Below, one piece after another: positions 50,957 through 61,045 of a stretch of 64,000 nt of DNA. Location: contig NZ_BTTW01000006.1 of assembly GCF_036245865.1 (NCBI RefSeq), forward strand, positions 1 through 64,000, in the 5' to 3' direction. Every line of letters begins with the position of its first letter. Position 1 is the stretch's first letter. This DNA is from Corallococcus caeni (lineage in GTDB: Bacteria; Myxococcota; Myxococcia; Myxococcales; Myxococcaceae). Below the pieces are notes generated by a model that saw only the letters and a program-made list of their open reading frames with translations, was not told the DNA's origin and searched no databases. The position numbers were made by a program, and so were the translations under genes.

Positions 50957-53900
50957 ATGGGTGGCGGGAGACACGGCAAGGGCCCAGGGACGCCGGAGCC
51001 CTTTCCTCGCGGACCGGGGACGGGGTCGCGAGGCGAGGACGTGCGAGGCGCGGTGGCCCAGGTCTGCCGGGATGCCGCTCGGTTGCTCCGGGAGGGGCAG
51101 GCGGCGCGGGCGTATTCCGGCCTGGTGTCCGCCAGCCGTTCCCTGCCGATGACGCCCCGGCTCGCGGCGGTGCTGGTCCGCTGCGCGCTGCGTGCGGGCA
51201 CGGAGCGCGCCGTCATCACCCTGCTGGACGCGGCGATGGTGACGGAGCGGGGCGAGGTGCGCCGTGAGGTCCGCCGGCAGCTGTCGCGGGTGTTGCGGCG
51301 CACGGGGCAGGAGGCGCGCGCCGCGGCGGTGCTCAACGGCCTGTTGATGGACGCGCCCGACGACGCCAGGGCCCGCTTCGTGCTGGACGTGCTGCGCGAG
51401 AGGGTGGCGAAGGCGAAGGAAGCGCCGTCGCGGCGGCCGCCCGCGGAGGACGACGAGTCCCGGACGAAGACCGTGGAGGTGTCCGCGCTGGCGCTGTCGG
51501 ATCCGGAGCTGGGCAACACGGTGGTGGAGATGCCGGTGGTGCAGGCGCCGCCAGCAAGGGCTCCGCGAGCCGACACGGTGCAGGTCCCCCTGGGCGAGTG
51601 GGCCGGGCTGGGACGGACGGCGTCGCGAGGACCGGAGTTCCCCTGGGAGGATGAAGGACCGGGCAAGGCCCGGGTGGTGACGCCGCCGCAGGGGGCGAGG
51701 TCGGTTCCGGAGCCCGTGCCGTACGCGAGGGGGACGGAACGGAGTGGGTTCGGCTCGGGTGCCGGGGCTTCCGAAGCACGGGGGCTTGAGGTTGAAGGCC
51801 CCGCTGAGAAGCCGGAGTCCGTGGCGCAGGGGGCCGGCGAGAAGGCACCGGATACGGCGCGTCCTGCCGAGGTAGCGCCGTCGCTGAGTGACAGGGGCGC
51901 AGAGGCATCGGATGAGTCGCCGCTGGGGGATGGGGTGTCGGCGTTGGTTGGTACGTCGAACGTCCCGCCGTCCGGTGATGCGGCGTCGATGACCGATGCG
52001 GAGAACGCCGCAGCCTTGAACGCGTCGTCGTCCGTGGCCGTGGCGCCGGAGTCCGACAGCGTCACTGCGGCGTCGGATCCGGCTCAGGCACCGTCGAGTG
52101 CGGTCGTGGCGTCGACTGGGGCAGCGGCGTCGGATGCGGTGCAGGCACCTGCGCGCGTTGTGGGCGCATCGAGCACAGCGTCGTCCGCAGAGGCGACCCA
52201 TGCGCCGTCGCGCGGCGCGGCGGTGTCGAGCGGTCCGTCGTCCACGAGCGTTGCGGACTTGCCTGAGCGCGGCGTCGCGGTGTCGAGCGATTCGTCCGCG
52301 GGCGGTGCGGACTTGCGTGAGCGCGGCGTCGCGGTGTCGAGCGATTCGTCTGCGGGCGGTGCGGACTTGCGTGAGCGCGGCGTCTCGGTGTCGAGCGGTC
52401 CGTCGTCCACGAGCGTTGCGGACTTGCCTGAGCGCGGCGTCGCGATGTCGAGCGATTCATCGTCGGTAGATGCGCCCCAGGCGTCTCAGCGCGGCGTCGC
52501 GGTCTCGAGCGATTCGTCCGCGAACAGTGCGGACTTGTCAGAGCGCGGCGTCCCGGTATCGAGCGATTCGTCGTCCGCTAATGCCGCAGATATGCCTGCG
52601 AGTGGCGTCGCGGTGTCGAGCGATTCGTCGCCCGCGAGCGGTGCGGACTTGCCTGCGAATGGTGTCGCGGTGTCGAGCGCCTCGTCGTCCGCGAATGCTG
52701 CCGATGTGCCTGCGAGTGGCATTGCGGTGTCGAGCGGTTCGGCGTCCGCGAATGCTGTCGATGTGCCTGCGAGTGGCATTGCGGTGTCGAGCGATTCGGC
52801 GTCCGCGAATGCTGTCGATGTGCCTGAGCAAGTCATCGCGGCATTGGGTGTATCGCCTTCCGCGGACGTGCCCGAACACGTCCTCGCGGCGTTGAGCGCA
52901 TTGCTGTTGGCGGACGAGACGCGGACTCCTGCGAGCGCCGAAACAGCATCGCGCGCATCGTCTTCTGTCGAGGTGCCACAGGCACCTGACCACAGCGTCG
53001 CGGTGCCGAACGTGGCGTCGGCCGCGGATGCGCCACGGGGGTTCGAACCTGTTGAAGCCGCATCGAGCGCGTCGTCGCCAGTGGATGCGGCACAGGCGCC
53101 TGCGCATGTCGTATCGCCAGCCAACGCGGCACAGGCTCCCGAGCACGTGGCTGCGACGTCGAACGTGTCGTCACCGCCCGCGAACACGGCGGTAGCGTCC
53201 GAAACGACGTCGTCGGATGCAACGCAAACGCCCGACGAGAAATCCATCGCCGCACCGAGTGCGTCGTCGGCGACACGGGCGCCTGAAGAAATGGCCGTGA
53301 CGCCGACGGCCGAAGTGCGTGGCGTCGCGGCGTCGAACACGTCGCCCGTCGATGCGGCCTCCACGTCCGAAAAGCCGCCTGTCGCCGCGCCGAACGCCTC
53401 TCCGGTGTTCGAGTCGACGCAGGTCTTCGGCAAGAGGCTCGAAGAGGCATCTCCAGCCGAGACCGCACAGGCCCTCGAAGAAAAGCCCGCGACGGCGGCG
53501 CGGAAGCCATCCGACGAAGCACCCGCCGTCGTGGCGGGGGCAGCCTCGAAGACCGCGGGGCACGACGAGTCCGCACCAGAGCGGATGCCACCGCGTCCGC
53601 TCGTATCGGTGCTGGTCCCGGGAGCGCCCTCCAAGGCTTTCGACGAAGACGAATCAACGTCGGAGATGCTCCTTCCGCGCCCGGCCGGATCGGCAGCTGA
53701 AGCGCCGGCGAAGGCCTCCAACGAGAACGCGGTGGCGACGGAGAACCTCCCCCCGCGTCGGCCCGAACCGGCCGGGACGCAAGCAAAGCCATCCAGCGAG
53801 AACGCATCGACGCCGAAGAAGACGCCTCCACGCCAGCCGGATGCGGTGCTGGTGCCGGGTGGTCCCTCGAAGGGCTTCGACGCGGACGAAGCGACGTCGG

Positions 53901-56900
53901 AAGTCATCCTCCCGCGTCCGGCCGACGCTTCCGCGAAGACCCCGGATGCACGCGCGTCGGCGGAGCGGAGTTCTTCCAGCGCGGTCCTGGTTCCAGGCGC
54001 GCCAGCAATGGCGTTCGACGAGGAAGAATCGACCTCGGAGCTCATCCCGCCCGAGCGTGTCGAAGCGGAGAAGGGCGCTGCCGCGTCAACGCAGTCCCGT
54101 GCCGAGAAGCCAGCCGCCCCGCGAAGGGCCTCCGTGCTGGTCCCCGCCACCGCGAAGCCCGCGTTCGACGAAGAGGAATCGACGTCGGAAGTGGTCTTCC
54201 CGCAGCCGGATTCATCCACACCCAGCGCACCGGCGCAGGCAACTCCCGCTGCTCCCAAGCGCGACTCCACGCGCCTCCCCTCGGTGAAGCCCACCGAGCC
54301 CGGCACGAGCCCCGCTCCGGACGCGGCTTCCTCCGCGCGCGGCTCGGACGAGGGCTCGGAACGGGCCGGGTCGCAGCGGCAGGAGGCCCAGCTCATCGCG
54401 CGCCGTGCGTGGCGCGAGCTGGCGCAGCTGTACCTCAAGCGCGCGGACCGCGCGAAGGACGCCCCGGAGCGCGCTGAAGCGCTCACCCGGCTCGCGGAGG
54501 TGATGGAGAACGAGCTCCAGGACTCCGCGGGCGCCGCGCGCATGTACCGGGAGATCGTCGAGCTGACCGGCGAGCGCACCGCGTTGCGTGAGCAGGTCCG
54601 CCTCCTGTCCCAGCGCGAGGACGCCTCGCTCGTGCGCCGTGCGCTCGATGACGCGATCGCGCGGGCGAGGACCTCCCGGGCCCGGGCCGTGGCCCTGCTG
54701 ACGCGCGGCGAGCGGCAGCTGAACATGGGCGTCCCCGCCAAGGCGCGCGAGGACTTCGAGGCGGCGGATGCGCTCGTGCCCGGAATGCTGCCCGTGCTCG
54801 CGGGGCTCGTGCGCAGTGTCTCCGACGAGGAGCGCTTCGCCCAGGTGGAGCGGCTGCGCGCCGCCTGTGCCGCCGCGCCGCGCCGCGCGCCGGATCGCCT
54901 GGAGGCGCTGCGGGTGCTCGCGAAGACCGCGGAGGAGTCACTGGGTGACCTGCGCATCGCGCAGTGGGCCTGGGCCGAGGTGCTCGCGGAGAGCCCCGAC
55001 AACGAGCAGCCCCGGGAGCACCTGCTGGCGCTCGCGCGCCGCCTGGGGGACCTGCCCGCGCTGAGCCAGTTGCTGCACGCGCAGCTGGCCCGTGAGCCTC
55101 GGGGACCGGCCGCGCGCAAGGCGCACCTGGAGCGGGTCGCCACGCTGGAGGCGATGGGCGACGCGGGCGCGGCCCTGGCGGAGCTGCGCCAGGCCGTGCG
55201 CTTCGAGCCGGGGCACAAGGAGGCCTGGCTGCTGCTCGCGGACCGCTGCACGGAGCGCGAGCAGTTTGGCGAGGCCGCCTGGGCGCTGGAGAACGCGGCC
55301 ACCGCGACGGAGGACGACGAGGAGCGCCAGCACACGTGGGAGCGGCTCGCGCTCTTCTGCCGCGAGGTGCTGCACAACACGGAGAAGGCCCGTCTCTACG
55401 CGCGCCGCGCCGAGAGCCTGCGAAAGTCTCGCGAGCAGCGCGCCCGTCCGCCTCCACCCGAGCCCGCGCGCACGGCGCCGCCGCAGACCGTCGGGGTGCC
55501 GCCGCCGTCGGTGCTCGTGGCGCCGCCGTCGGTGCTCGTGCCCTCGAAGCGCAAGGACCTGTCGGACGAGGTGACGTCCAACACGGATGTCCCATCGTTG
55601 CTCAAGGCGGAGGAGGTCTCGGCCGACGATGCACCGGCGAAGCGTTCGCCCCGGGCGAAGGACGGCACTGCCCGAAAGGCCAAGGCATCAGCCGCTGTGT
55701 CCAAGCCGAAGGCCCCCTCGGGACGCCATGCTCCCGTGGGCACCACGGCACCAAACACGGAGGCTGCTCACTCGCCGAAGGCCTCGTCTGGCCGTCACGC
55801 ACCCATGGGCGCCACGGCACCGAACACGGAAGCTTCACGCCAACCGAAGGCCCCGTCCGGCCGTCACGCCGCCGCAGGCGCCACGGCACCAAACACGGAC
55901 GCCACCCGCCAGCCCAAGGCCCCGTCCGGCCGTCACGCATCGGTCGCGAACACCTCGCCGGAAGCAGAGCCACCCCGTCGCTCAGCGTCCACGAAGGCGC
56001 CAGCGGAAGGCCCCGCCTCACTCGCGGAATCCGTCCCCGCTCCCAGCGGCATGGCCCGGGCCATGAAGCCCCCTCGCGGTGCCGCGAGCGAGCCAGCACT
56101 CACTTCGGACGACGGAGCCTCCGCACCCGACCGCAAGCAGCGCGCGCCCGCCGCACCGCCCCGCGAAAGCACCACGGCCTTCGGCGCACCGCTCCCTCTG
56201 GACGCGGAGCTCGAAGCCGCCGTATCGCGCAAGGCCGCCACCGCCCCCGAGGACAACGCCTCCCCGGCCGCCCGCGCCTCCAAGAACGCGGGCACGCAGA
56301 TCCGCGAAGCCCCCTCCCGCGTGGAACGCGCCCCGCGCGCTGGCCACGCGCCCCGGCTCCCGCTGTCCGCCAGCGGCGTGGAACCTCCCGCACCGCCCCG
56401 TGCCCCGCTGTCCGCCAGCGGCGTGGAGCCCCCGGCCCCCGCGCCCCGTGCCATGGCCGGAGCCTCGCGTCCCGTCGCCCCTCCGGCCAGGGGCCGCGGC
56501 GCTCCCGAAGCCCCTCCCGACATCCCCCTCCTCAGCCAGATACCGAGCGAGGACGAAGATGAGGACGCGATGGAACTCGGCGACGGGCCCGTAGAGGCCA
56601 CGAGCGTCATCGCGTGGGAAGCGCCTCCGGGCCGCATGGACCCCGTGCGCCGCATCCACCGCGCCGGCCGTCCCGAGGGCACCGTCGCCGGCCCGGCCCC
56701 CACGCGCCCCCAGGCCGGGGGCCGCCCCACCGCCGGCTCCACCGAGACCCGCGAAACACCCGCCGCCGTCCTGGACGCCGCGCCTCCCGCCGACGCCACC
56801 TCCGCGGAGCCCATCGTCTTCAAGCTCGTGCGCGAGCGTCCGCTCGACCCGAAGCCCTACCGCGGCCTCGTGGACCACTTCGACCAGCGCGGCGACGTCA

Positions 56901-57736
56901 CCCGCGCCGCGCTCATGCGCGAGCTCGCGGACGCCCTGGAAGGCCGCGACGTCCCCGCGCCCCGCGTGCAGCGCGGCCCCCTCTCCAACCAGGAGCGCGC
57001 CGGCCTGCGCCACCCGGGCCTGCGCACCCCGTCCGGGGAGCTGCTCGCGTGCGTGGGCATCGCGCTGTGCCGGCTGTTCCCGTCACCCGCGCGCATCGCC
57101 AGCACCTCGGAGCCCCTGCGCGCGTCCGCGGGCCCGGGCGCCACCGCCATCCTGGACGCGCTGCACACCACCGCGCGCCTGCTGGGCGTGCCCCTGCCAG
57201 AGCTCGTCGCGGGCGACGACGACACCGCCAACATCACCCCGCTGCACACCTCCGCCCCGCGCCTCGTCGTGGGCCGGCTCCTCGTGCAGCAGCCCCCCAC
57301 CAACGCCGAGCTGCGCTTCCACGCCGGCCGCGCGCTGTTCTCGCTGTCGCCGGACCTGCTCGCCCTGCGCGCGCTGCGCAAGGACCACCTGCTGCGCGCG
57401 CTCGCGCTCTTGTCCTCCGTCCTCAAGAACCCGAAGGACGCCGGCGACGACGCCCGCGTGGTGCGCGAATCCCTGTCCCCCAGGGGCCTGGAGCGCGCCG
57501 CCCTCCTGATGGAGCCCGGCACCCGCGACTTCGACGCGAGCCTGCTGGTCGCCGCCGCGCGCGACTCCGCCAACCGCGCGGGGCTCGTCGCCTGCGGAGG
57601 CCCCGGGCCCGCGCTCACCGCGCTCCGGGCCCGCCGCCCCCATGACTCGGAGCTGGAGGAGCTGGTCCGCTTCGCCGCCTCCGAGCGCTACCTCGCCCTG
57701 CGGGACGCCGCCGAAGCGGGCCGCTCGGGGCGCTGA
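50957..57736 (+). CDS. giant TPR-containing repeat-mosaic protein
   Basis: This encodes 2,259 residues from ATG 50957; no strong ribosome-binding site is visible. Seen: residues 1-150 are helical (LAAVLVRCALRAGTERAVIT). Residues 150-1140 are Ala/Ser/Pro/Glu-rich and disordered, with eleven 18-19 residue tandem repeats (420-625) and four copies of a VLVPGAPSKAFDEDESTSE-type element (885-1085). Residues 1143-1494 are TPR-like (AWRELAQLYLKRAD, QVERLRAACAAAPRRAPDRL). A second disordered part has four SGRHAPxG-type repeats (1585-1670). Residues about 1950-2259 are a folded helical domain. There is no signal peptide. Known: large TPR proteins are common in myxobacteria. Function unknown. The gene converges on the barrel-type gene (13 bases). 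Confidence 0.85.
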   Translation: MGGGRHGKGPGTPEPFPRGPGTGSRGEDVRGAVAQVCRDAARLLREGQAARAYSGLVSASRSLPMTPRLAAVLVRCALRAGTERAVITLLDAAMVTERGEVRREVRRQLSRVLRRTGQEARAAAVLNGLLMDAPDDARARFVLDVLRERVAKAKEAPSRRPPAEDDESRTKTVEVSALALSDPELGNTVVEMPVVQAPPARAPRADTVQVPLGEWAGLGRTASRGPEFPWEDEGPGKARVVTPPQGARSVPEPVPYARGTERSGFGSGAGASEARGLEVEGPAEKPESVAQGAGEKAPDTARPAEVAPSLSDRGAEASDESPLGDGVSALVGTSNVPPSGDAASMTDAENAAALNASSSVAVAPESDSVTAASDPAQAPSSAVVASTGAAASDAVQAPARVVGASSTASSAEATHAPSRGAAVSSGPSSTSVADLPERGVAVSSDSSAGGADLRERGVAVSSDSSAGGADLRERGVSVSSGPSSTSVADLPERGVAMSSDSSSVDAPQASQRGVAVSSDSSANSADLSERGVPVSSDSSSANAADMPASGVAVSSDSSPASGADLPANGVAVSSASSSANAADVPASGIAVSSGSASANAVDVPASGIAVSSDSASANAVDVPEQVIAALGVSPSADVPEHVLAALSALLLADETRTPASAETASRASSSVEVPQAPDHSVAVPNVASAADAPRGFEPVEAASSASSPVDAAQAPAHVVSPANAAQAPEHVAATSNVSSPPANTAVASETTSSDATQTPDEKSIAAPSASSATRAPEEMAVTPTAEVRGVAASNTSPVDAASTSEKPPVAAPNASPVFESTQVFGKRLEEASPAETAQALEEKPATAARKPSDEAPAVVAGAASKTAGHDESAPERMPPRPLVSVLVPGAPSKAFDEDESTSEMLLPRPAGSAAEAPAKASNENAVATENLPPRRPEPAGTQAKPSSENASTPKKTPPRQPDAVLVPGGPSKGFDADEATSEVILPRPADASAKTPDARASAERSSSSAVLVPGAPAMAFDEEESTSELIPPERVEAEKGAAASTQSRAEKPAAPRRASVLVPATAKPAFDEEESTSEVVFPQPDSSTPSAPAQATPAAPKRDSTRLPSVKPTEPGTSPAPDAASSARGSDEGSERAGSQRQEAQLIARRAWRELAQLYLKRADRAKDAPERAEALTRLAEVMENELQDSAGAARMYREIVELTGERTALREQVRLLSQREDASLVRRALDDAIARARTSRARAVALLTRGERQLNMGVPAKAREDFEAADALVPGMLPVLAGLVRSVSDEERFAQVERLRAACAAAPRRAPDRLEALRVLAKTAEESLGDLRIAQWAWAEVLAESPDNEQPREHLLALARRLGDLPALSQLLHAQLAREPRGPAARKAHLERVATLEAMGDAGAALAELRQAVRFEPGHKEAWLLLADRCTEREQFGEAAWALENAATATEDDEERQHTWERLALFCREVLHNTEKARLYARRAESLRKSREQRARPPPPEPARTAPPQTVGVPPPSVLVAPPSVLVPSKRKDLSDEVTSNTDVPSLLKAEEVSADDAPAKRSPRAKDGTARKAKASAAVSKPKAPSGRHAPVGTTAPNTEAAHSPKASSGRHAPMGATAPNTEASRQPKAPSGRHAAAGATAPNTDATRQPKAPSGRHASVANTSPEAEPPRRSASTKAPAEGPASLAESVPAPSGMARAMKPPRGAASEPALTSDDGASAPDRKQRAPAAPPRESTTAFGAPLPLDAELEAAVSRKAATAPEDNASPAARASKNAGTQIREAPSRVERAPRAGHAPRLPLSASGVEPPAPPRAPLSASGVEPPAPAPRAMAGASRPVAPPARGRGAPEAPPDIPLLSQIPSEDEDEDAMELGDGPVEATSVIAWEAPPGRMDPVRRIHRAGRPEGTVAGPAPTRPQAGGRPTAGSTETRETPAAVLDAAPPADATSAEPIVFKLVRERPLDPKPYRGLVDHFDQRGDVTRAALMRELADALEGRDVPAPRVQRGPLSNQERAGLRHPGLRTPSGELLACVGIALCRLFPSPARIASTSEPLRASAGPGATAILDALHTTARLLGVPLPELVAGDDDTANITPLHTSAPRLVVGRLLVQQPPTNAELRFHAGRALFSLSPDLLALRALRKDHLLRALALLSSVLKNPKDAGDDARVVRESLSPRGLERAALLMEPGTRDFDASLLVAAARDSANRAGLVACGGPGPALTALRARRPHDSELEELVRFAASERYLALRDAAEAGRSGR
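52214..52831 (+). repeat. eleven tandem 54-57 base coding repeats
   Basis: In frame inside the giant protein, unit GVAVSSDSSAGGADLRER and variants recur 11 times (18-19 residues each). The second and third units differ by one base, showing recent expansion. Later units drift (SANAADVPAS type). Confidence 0.9.
53609..54208 (+). repeat. four spaced acidic coding repeats
   Basis: Inside the giant protein, an element of about 25 residues recurs four times, starting near 53609, 53846, 53984 and 54134. Each is VLVP(G)-x-F-D-x-(D/E)E-(S/A)TSE followed by a hydrophobic-Pro end. The copies are separated by unrelated disordered sequence, so it looks like a repeated short linear motif. Confidence 0.85.
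55709..55965 (+). repeat. four spaced basic coding repeats
   Basis: Inside the giant protein, a unit of about 21 residues, (P)KAPSGRHAPxGxTAPNTEA, recurs four times. The first three are close copies and the fourth is degraded. It is distinct in sequence and charge from the other two families in the same gene. Confidence 0.85.
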
Positions 57737-57749
57737 GCCGCCGGACGCT

Positions 57750-58619
57750 TCAGTTCGCGAGGATGCGCAGCGTGAGCGCCAGCACGCGCCCGTTCAGCCC
57801 GCCCAGGTCGTGCTGGTACGACAGGTCCACGCCGCCGCCGCCGGGCGACATGTAGCCCGTGCCCACCGTTAGGCGCGACAACCGCTGGAAGCCGTCGTAC
57901 GTGTAGCCCACGCGCAGGGGAACCGTCTGGTCGAGCACGTACTCCACGCCGGTGTTGTACGTGAACACCGCCGAGTCGCGCGTCTCGAAGTCCGCGCGCA
58001 TGTCGAACGCCACCACCAGCGCCGGCCCCACGTAGGCCGTGTGCGCGGAGAAGTAGCGCGTCTGCTCCACGTTCTCCGTGTCGATGAGGTTGTGCCCCGA
58101 CACGCCCAGCGTCAGCTGCTCGCTCATCCGCACCAGGATGCCCGCGTCCAGCGTGATGGAGTTGGCGAAGCGCGACTGGCCATTCAGCCGCAGGTAGTGC
58201 CCCGACAGGCCGATGAGCAGCGACTGGCTCAGCGGCAGCGCCGCGCCCAGCGTGCTCAGGTTCGCGGACGTCCGTCCTCCGCCGCGCCCCAGCGACAGCC
58301 AGTGGTAGTCCACGCCCAGCGCCAGCCGGCCGCTGCTGGAGTCCGCCAGGCTGACGCCCAGGTAGCCCTCCTTGTTGCGCGGGTCGTACGCGCCCGTGCC
58401 CTCGATGCGGTAGGCCGGGTACAGCGCCATCGCCGCGGGATTGCCCAGGAGTGCATCCGCACCCAGGCCCGTGGCCCGGAAGGCGCTGCCCATGCCCAGG
58501 GTCCGGGCACTCGCGATGTTGCGCAGCTCCTCGGCGGGTTCGTTGGTGGCGGCCCGGGCGGCGAAGGGGACCACGGACAGCGTCAAGGACAGGGCGGCAA
58601 CGATGGCACGGAGCGGCAT
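57750..58619 (-). CDS. PorV/PorQ-like outer-membrane protein
   Basis: This encodes 289 residues from ATG 58619, whose leader is a clear signal peptide (hydrophobic core then AARAATN). Seen: an ASARTLGMGSAFRATG start followed by LGNPAAMALYP, which are typical of FadL/PorV-like barrels. Regular alternating strands follow to a C-terminal LALTLRILAN. Known: the NPA(A/G)-L element near the N-terminus is shared by PorV/PorQ and FadL-related outer-membrane proteins. No Bacteroidota-type IX secretion genes are around, so its function is open. It is divergent from galU (60 bases between starts) and converges with the giant protein gene. Confidence 0.8.
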   Translation of the reverse strand: MPLRAIVAALSLTLSVVPFAARAATNEPAEELRNIASARTLGMGSAFRATGLGADALLGNPAAMALYPAYRIEGTGAYDPRNKEGYLGVSLADSSSGRLALGVDYHWLSLGRGGGRTSANLSTLGAALPLSQSLLIGLSGHYLRLNGQSRFANSITLDAGILVRMSEQLTLGVSGHNLIDTENVEQTRYFSAHTAYVGPALVVAFDMRADFETRDSAVFTYNTGVEYVLDQTVPLRVGYTYDGFQRLSRLTVGTGYMSPGGGGVDLSYQHDLGGLNGRVLALTLRILAN

Positions 58620-58679
58620 GGCGCCGGGGAATCTATCCGGCTTGCTGGGGTTCTGGGCCACCAATAGATTCCCCGCCCC

Positions 58680-59581
<902 letters not shown>

Positions 59582-59585
<4 letters not shown>

Positions 59586-60337
59586 AGCGTCTCATCGCCG
59601 TATCCGCAGTCCTTGTCTCCCTCGTCGCCGGCGCCTACGTGCTGCCCGGTGGCTCCATCCTCCGGCGCATGGCCACCGCGCGGGAGGAGAAGCACCTGTC
59701 CGCCTTCCGCGTGGAAGGCTCCGTCATCTTCTCCTCCACGGGCGTGGCGGAAGCGGGGGCCGCCCTCAACGTCCCCACCGACCGCCCGGAGCTCCAGGGG
59801 GACGGCGTGCTGTCGGTGAAGATTCCGGGCCGCTGCCGCTTCGACGCGAGCTCGCCGGACAGCAGCCTCAAGGCCGCCACCGTGCAGGTCTCCGGCAGGA
59901 AGCGCGTGGAGGGCAAGGAGGTGCCCGCCATCTCCGTGCTCGTGGCCCAGGTGTGCGCCATCCTCGCGCAGGACGCGGGCAGCGTGCAGGACACCAAGCT
60001 GGCCCAGGAGGCGTACCTCCAGGGCCTGGGCGTCAACACGAAGGTCACGTCGCTCGCGCGCTTCGGCGGCGAGGTGGCCTACGTCCTGGGTGACCCCGCG
60101 GAGGGCAAGCCCCAGTTCTGGGTCTACAAGGACGCCTTCCGGCCCGCGCGCCTGCGCTACTCGGACGCGTCCGGGGCGGCCTGGGACGTGCGCTTCGTGG
60201 ACTACGCCTCGCCCTCCACCGGGGACTGGATGCCCCGCACGGTGGAGGTGTGGAAGGCGGGCCAGCGCGTGCTGCGCTTCACCGCCCTCAAGGCGGACAA
60301 CCGCTCGGCCGTGTCGGACAAGCTCTTCACGCCGTAG
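59582..60337 (+). CDS. periplasmic protein coupled to galU
   Basis: This encodes 251 residues from GTG 59582, overlapping the galU stop. Seen: an N-terminal hydrophobic segment (RLIAVSAVLVSLVAGAYVLP) that may be a signal anchor or cleavable signal peptide, then a beta-rich domain. Strands include SAFRVEGSVIFSS, CRFDASSP, VAYVLGDPAEGKPQFWVYKDAF and PRTVEVWKAGQRVLRFTAL. Known: the last two resemble LolA/LolB-like or outer-membrane lipoprotein-sorting folds, which bind lipids in a half-barrel. That is only a fold-level resemblance. Inference: a periplasmic lipid- or polysaccharide-linked protein working with UDP-glucose production. The transcript ends at strong hairpins. Confidence 0.7.
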
Positions 60338-60361
60338 CGCGTCAGCCGAATCGCTTGCGAT

Positions 60362-60390
60362 GGGCGGGACTCACGGTGAAAGTCCCGCCC
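60362..60390 (+). terminator. perfect hairpin after the galU operon
   Basis: A ten-base-pair perfect stem (60362-60371 with 60381-60390) has a nine-base loop (cacggtgaa in the middle). It is 24 bases after the stop. No T-tract follows. A second hairpin comes six bases later. Confidence 0.6.
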
Positions 60391-60396
60391 GTTCCA

Positions 60397-60417
60397 GGGC
60401 CGGGATTTCCCCGGCCC
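60397..60417 (+). promoter_or_regulatory. second hairpin immediately before the GST start
   Basis: A perfect eight-base-pair stem (60397-60404 with 60410-60417) has a five-base loop. It ends six bases before the purine-rich GST ribosome-binding site. It could be part of a tandem terminator or could control GST translation. Confidence 0.45.
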
Positions 60418-60436
60418 CGTGGCGGAGGCGATTCAC

Positions 60437-61045
60437 ATGAAGCTCTATGGCAACCCGATGAGCACGTGCACCCGCAAGGTCCTCACCGTCCTGGCGGAGA
60501 AGGGCCGCGAGGTCGAGTTCATCAACATCGACCTGCAGAAGGGCGAGCAGAAGACGCCCGCGCACCTGGCCCGCCAGCCCTTCGGTGTGGTGCCCGCGCT
60601 GGAGCTGGACGACGGCTTCATCATGTACGAGTCGCGCGCCATCAGCCGCTTCCTGGACCGCACCCTGCCGGGCACGTCGCTGACGCCCGCGGACCCCAAG
60701 GCCTACGCGCTGATGGAGCAGTTCATGGGCGTGGAGCAGTCCTACTTCTCCGGCCCGGCCATGAAGATCGTCATGGAGCGCTTCCGGGGCACCAACAACG
60801 AGCAGAACATCGCCCTGGGCCGCGAGGGCGTGAAGCGTCCGCTGGAGGTCATCGACGCGGCGCTGGCGAACCGGCCGTTCCTCGCGGGCAATGACTTCAC
60901 GCTCGCGGAGGTCGTCTGGGCGCCGTACATGGAGTACCTCTTCATGATGGGCGAGAAGGACCTCGTCGCCCCGCACAAGAACGTGATGGCCTGGTGGGAC
61001 CGCGTGTCCAACCGCCCGTCCGTGAAGAAGGCCTTCGGCAAGTAG
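60437..61045 (+). CDS. glutathione S-transferase-like protein
   Basis: This encodes 202 residues from ATG 60437, with GGAGG eight bases upstream. GTG 60419 is in frame but lies inside the hairpin region. Seen: a thioredoxin-like N-terminal domain (residues 1-80) with STCTRKVLTVL as the probable activating Ser/Cys. RQPFGVVPALELDDG gives the cis-Pro glutathione site, followed by MYESRAISRFL. A helical C-terminal domain ends near RPSVKKAFGK. Known: cytosolic GSTs conjugate glutathione or serve as binding proteins. The STCTRK site resembles phi- or beta-like bacterial GSTs. It is alone on its transcript, after tandem hairpins. Confidence 0.9.
   Translation: MKLYGNPMSTCTRKVLTVLAEKGREVEFINIDLQKGEQKTPAHLARQPFGVVPALELDDGFIMYESRAISRFLDRTLPGTSLTPADPKAYALMEQFMGVEQSYFSGPAMKIVMERFRGTNNEQNIALGREGVKRPLEVIDAALANRPFLAGNDFTLAEVVWAPYMEYLFMMGEKDLVAPHKNVMAWWDRVSNRPSVKKAFGK

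Noticed and set aside
52214-52831. A CRISPR-like array.
   Set aside because: Repeats are in frame, directly adjacent, with no constant-length unique spacers, and code for a repeated peptide.
60362-60390. A riboswitch (the loop GGTGAAA followed by TCCC recalls FMN elements).
   Set aside because: Only one simple hairpin is present; the six-stem architecture and conserved core of FMN riboswitches are missing.
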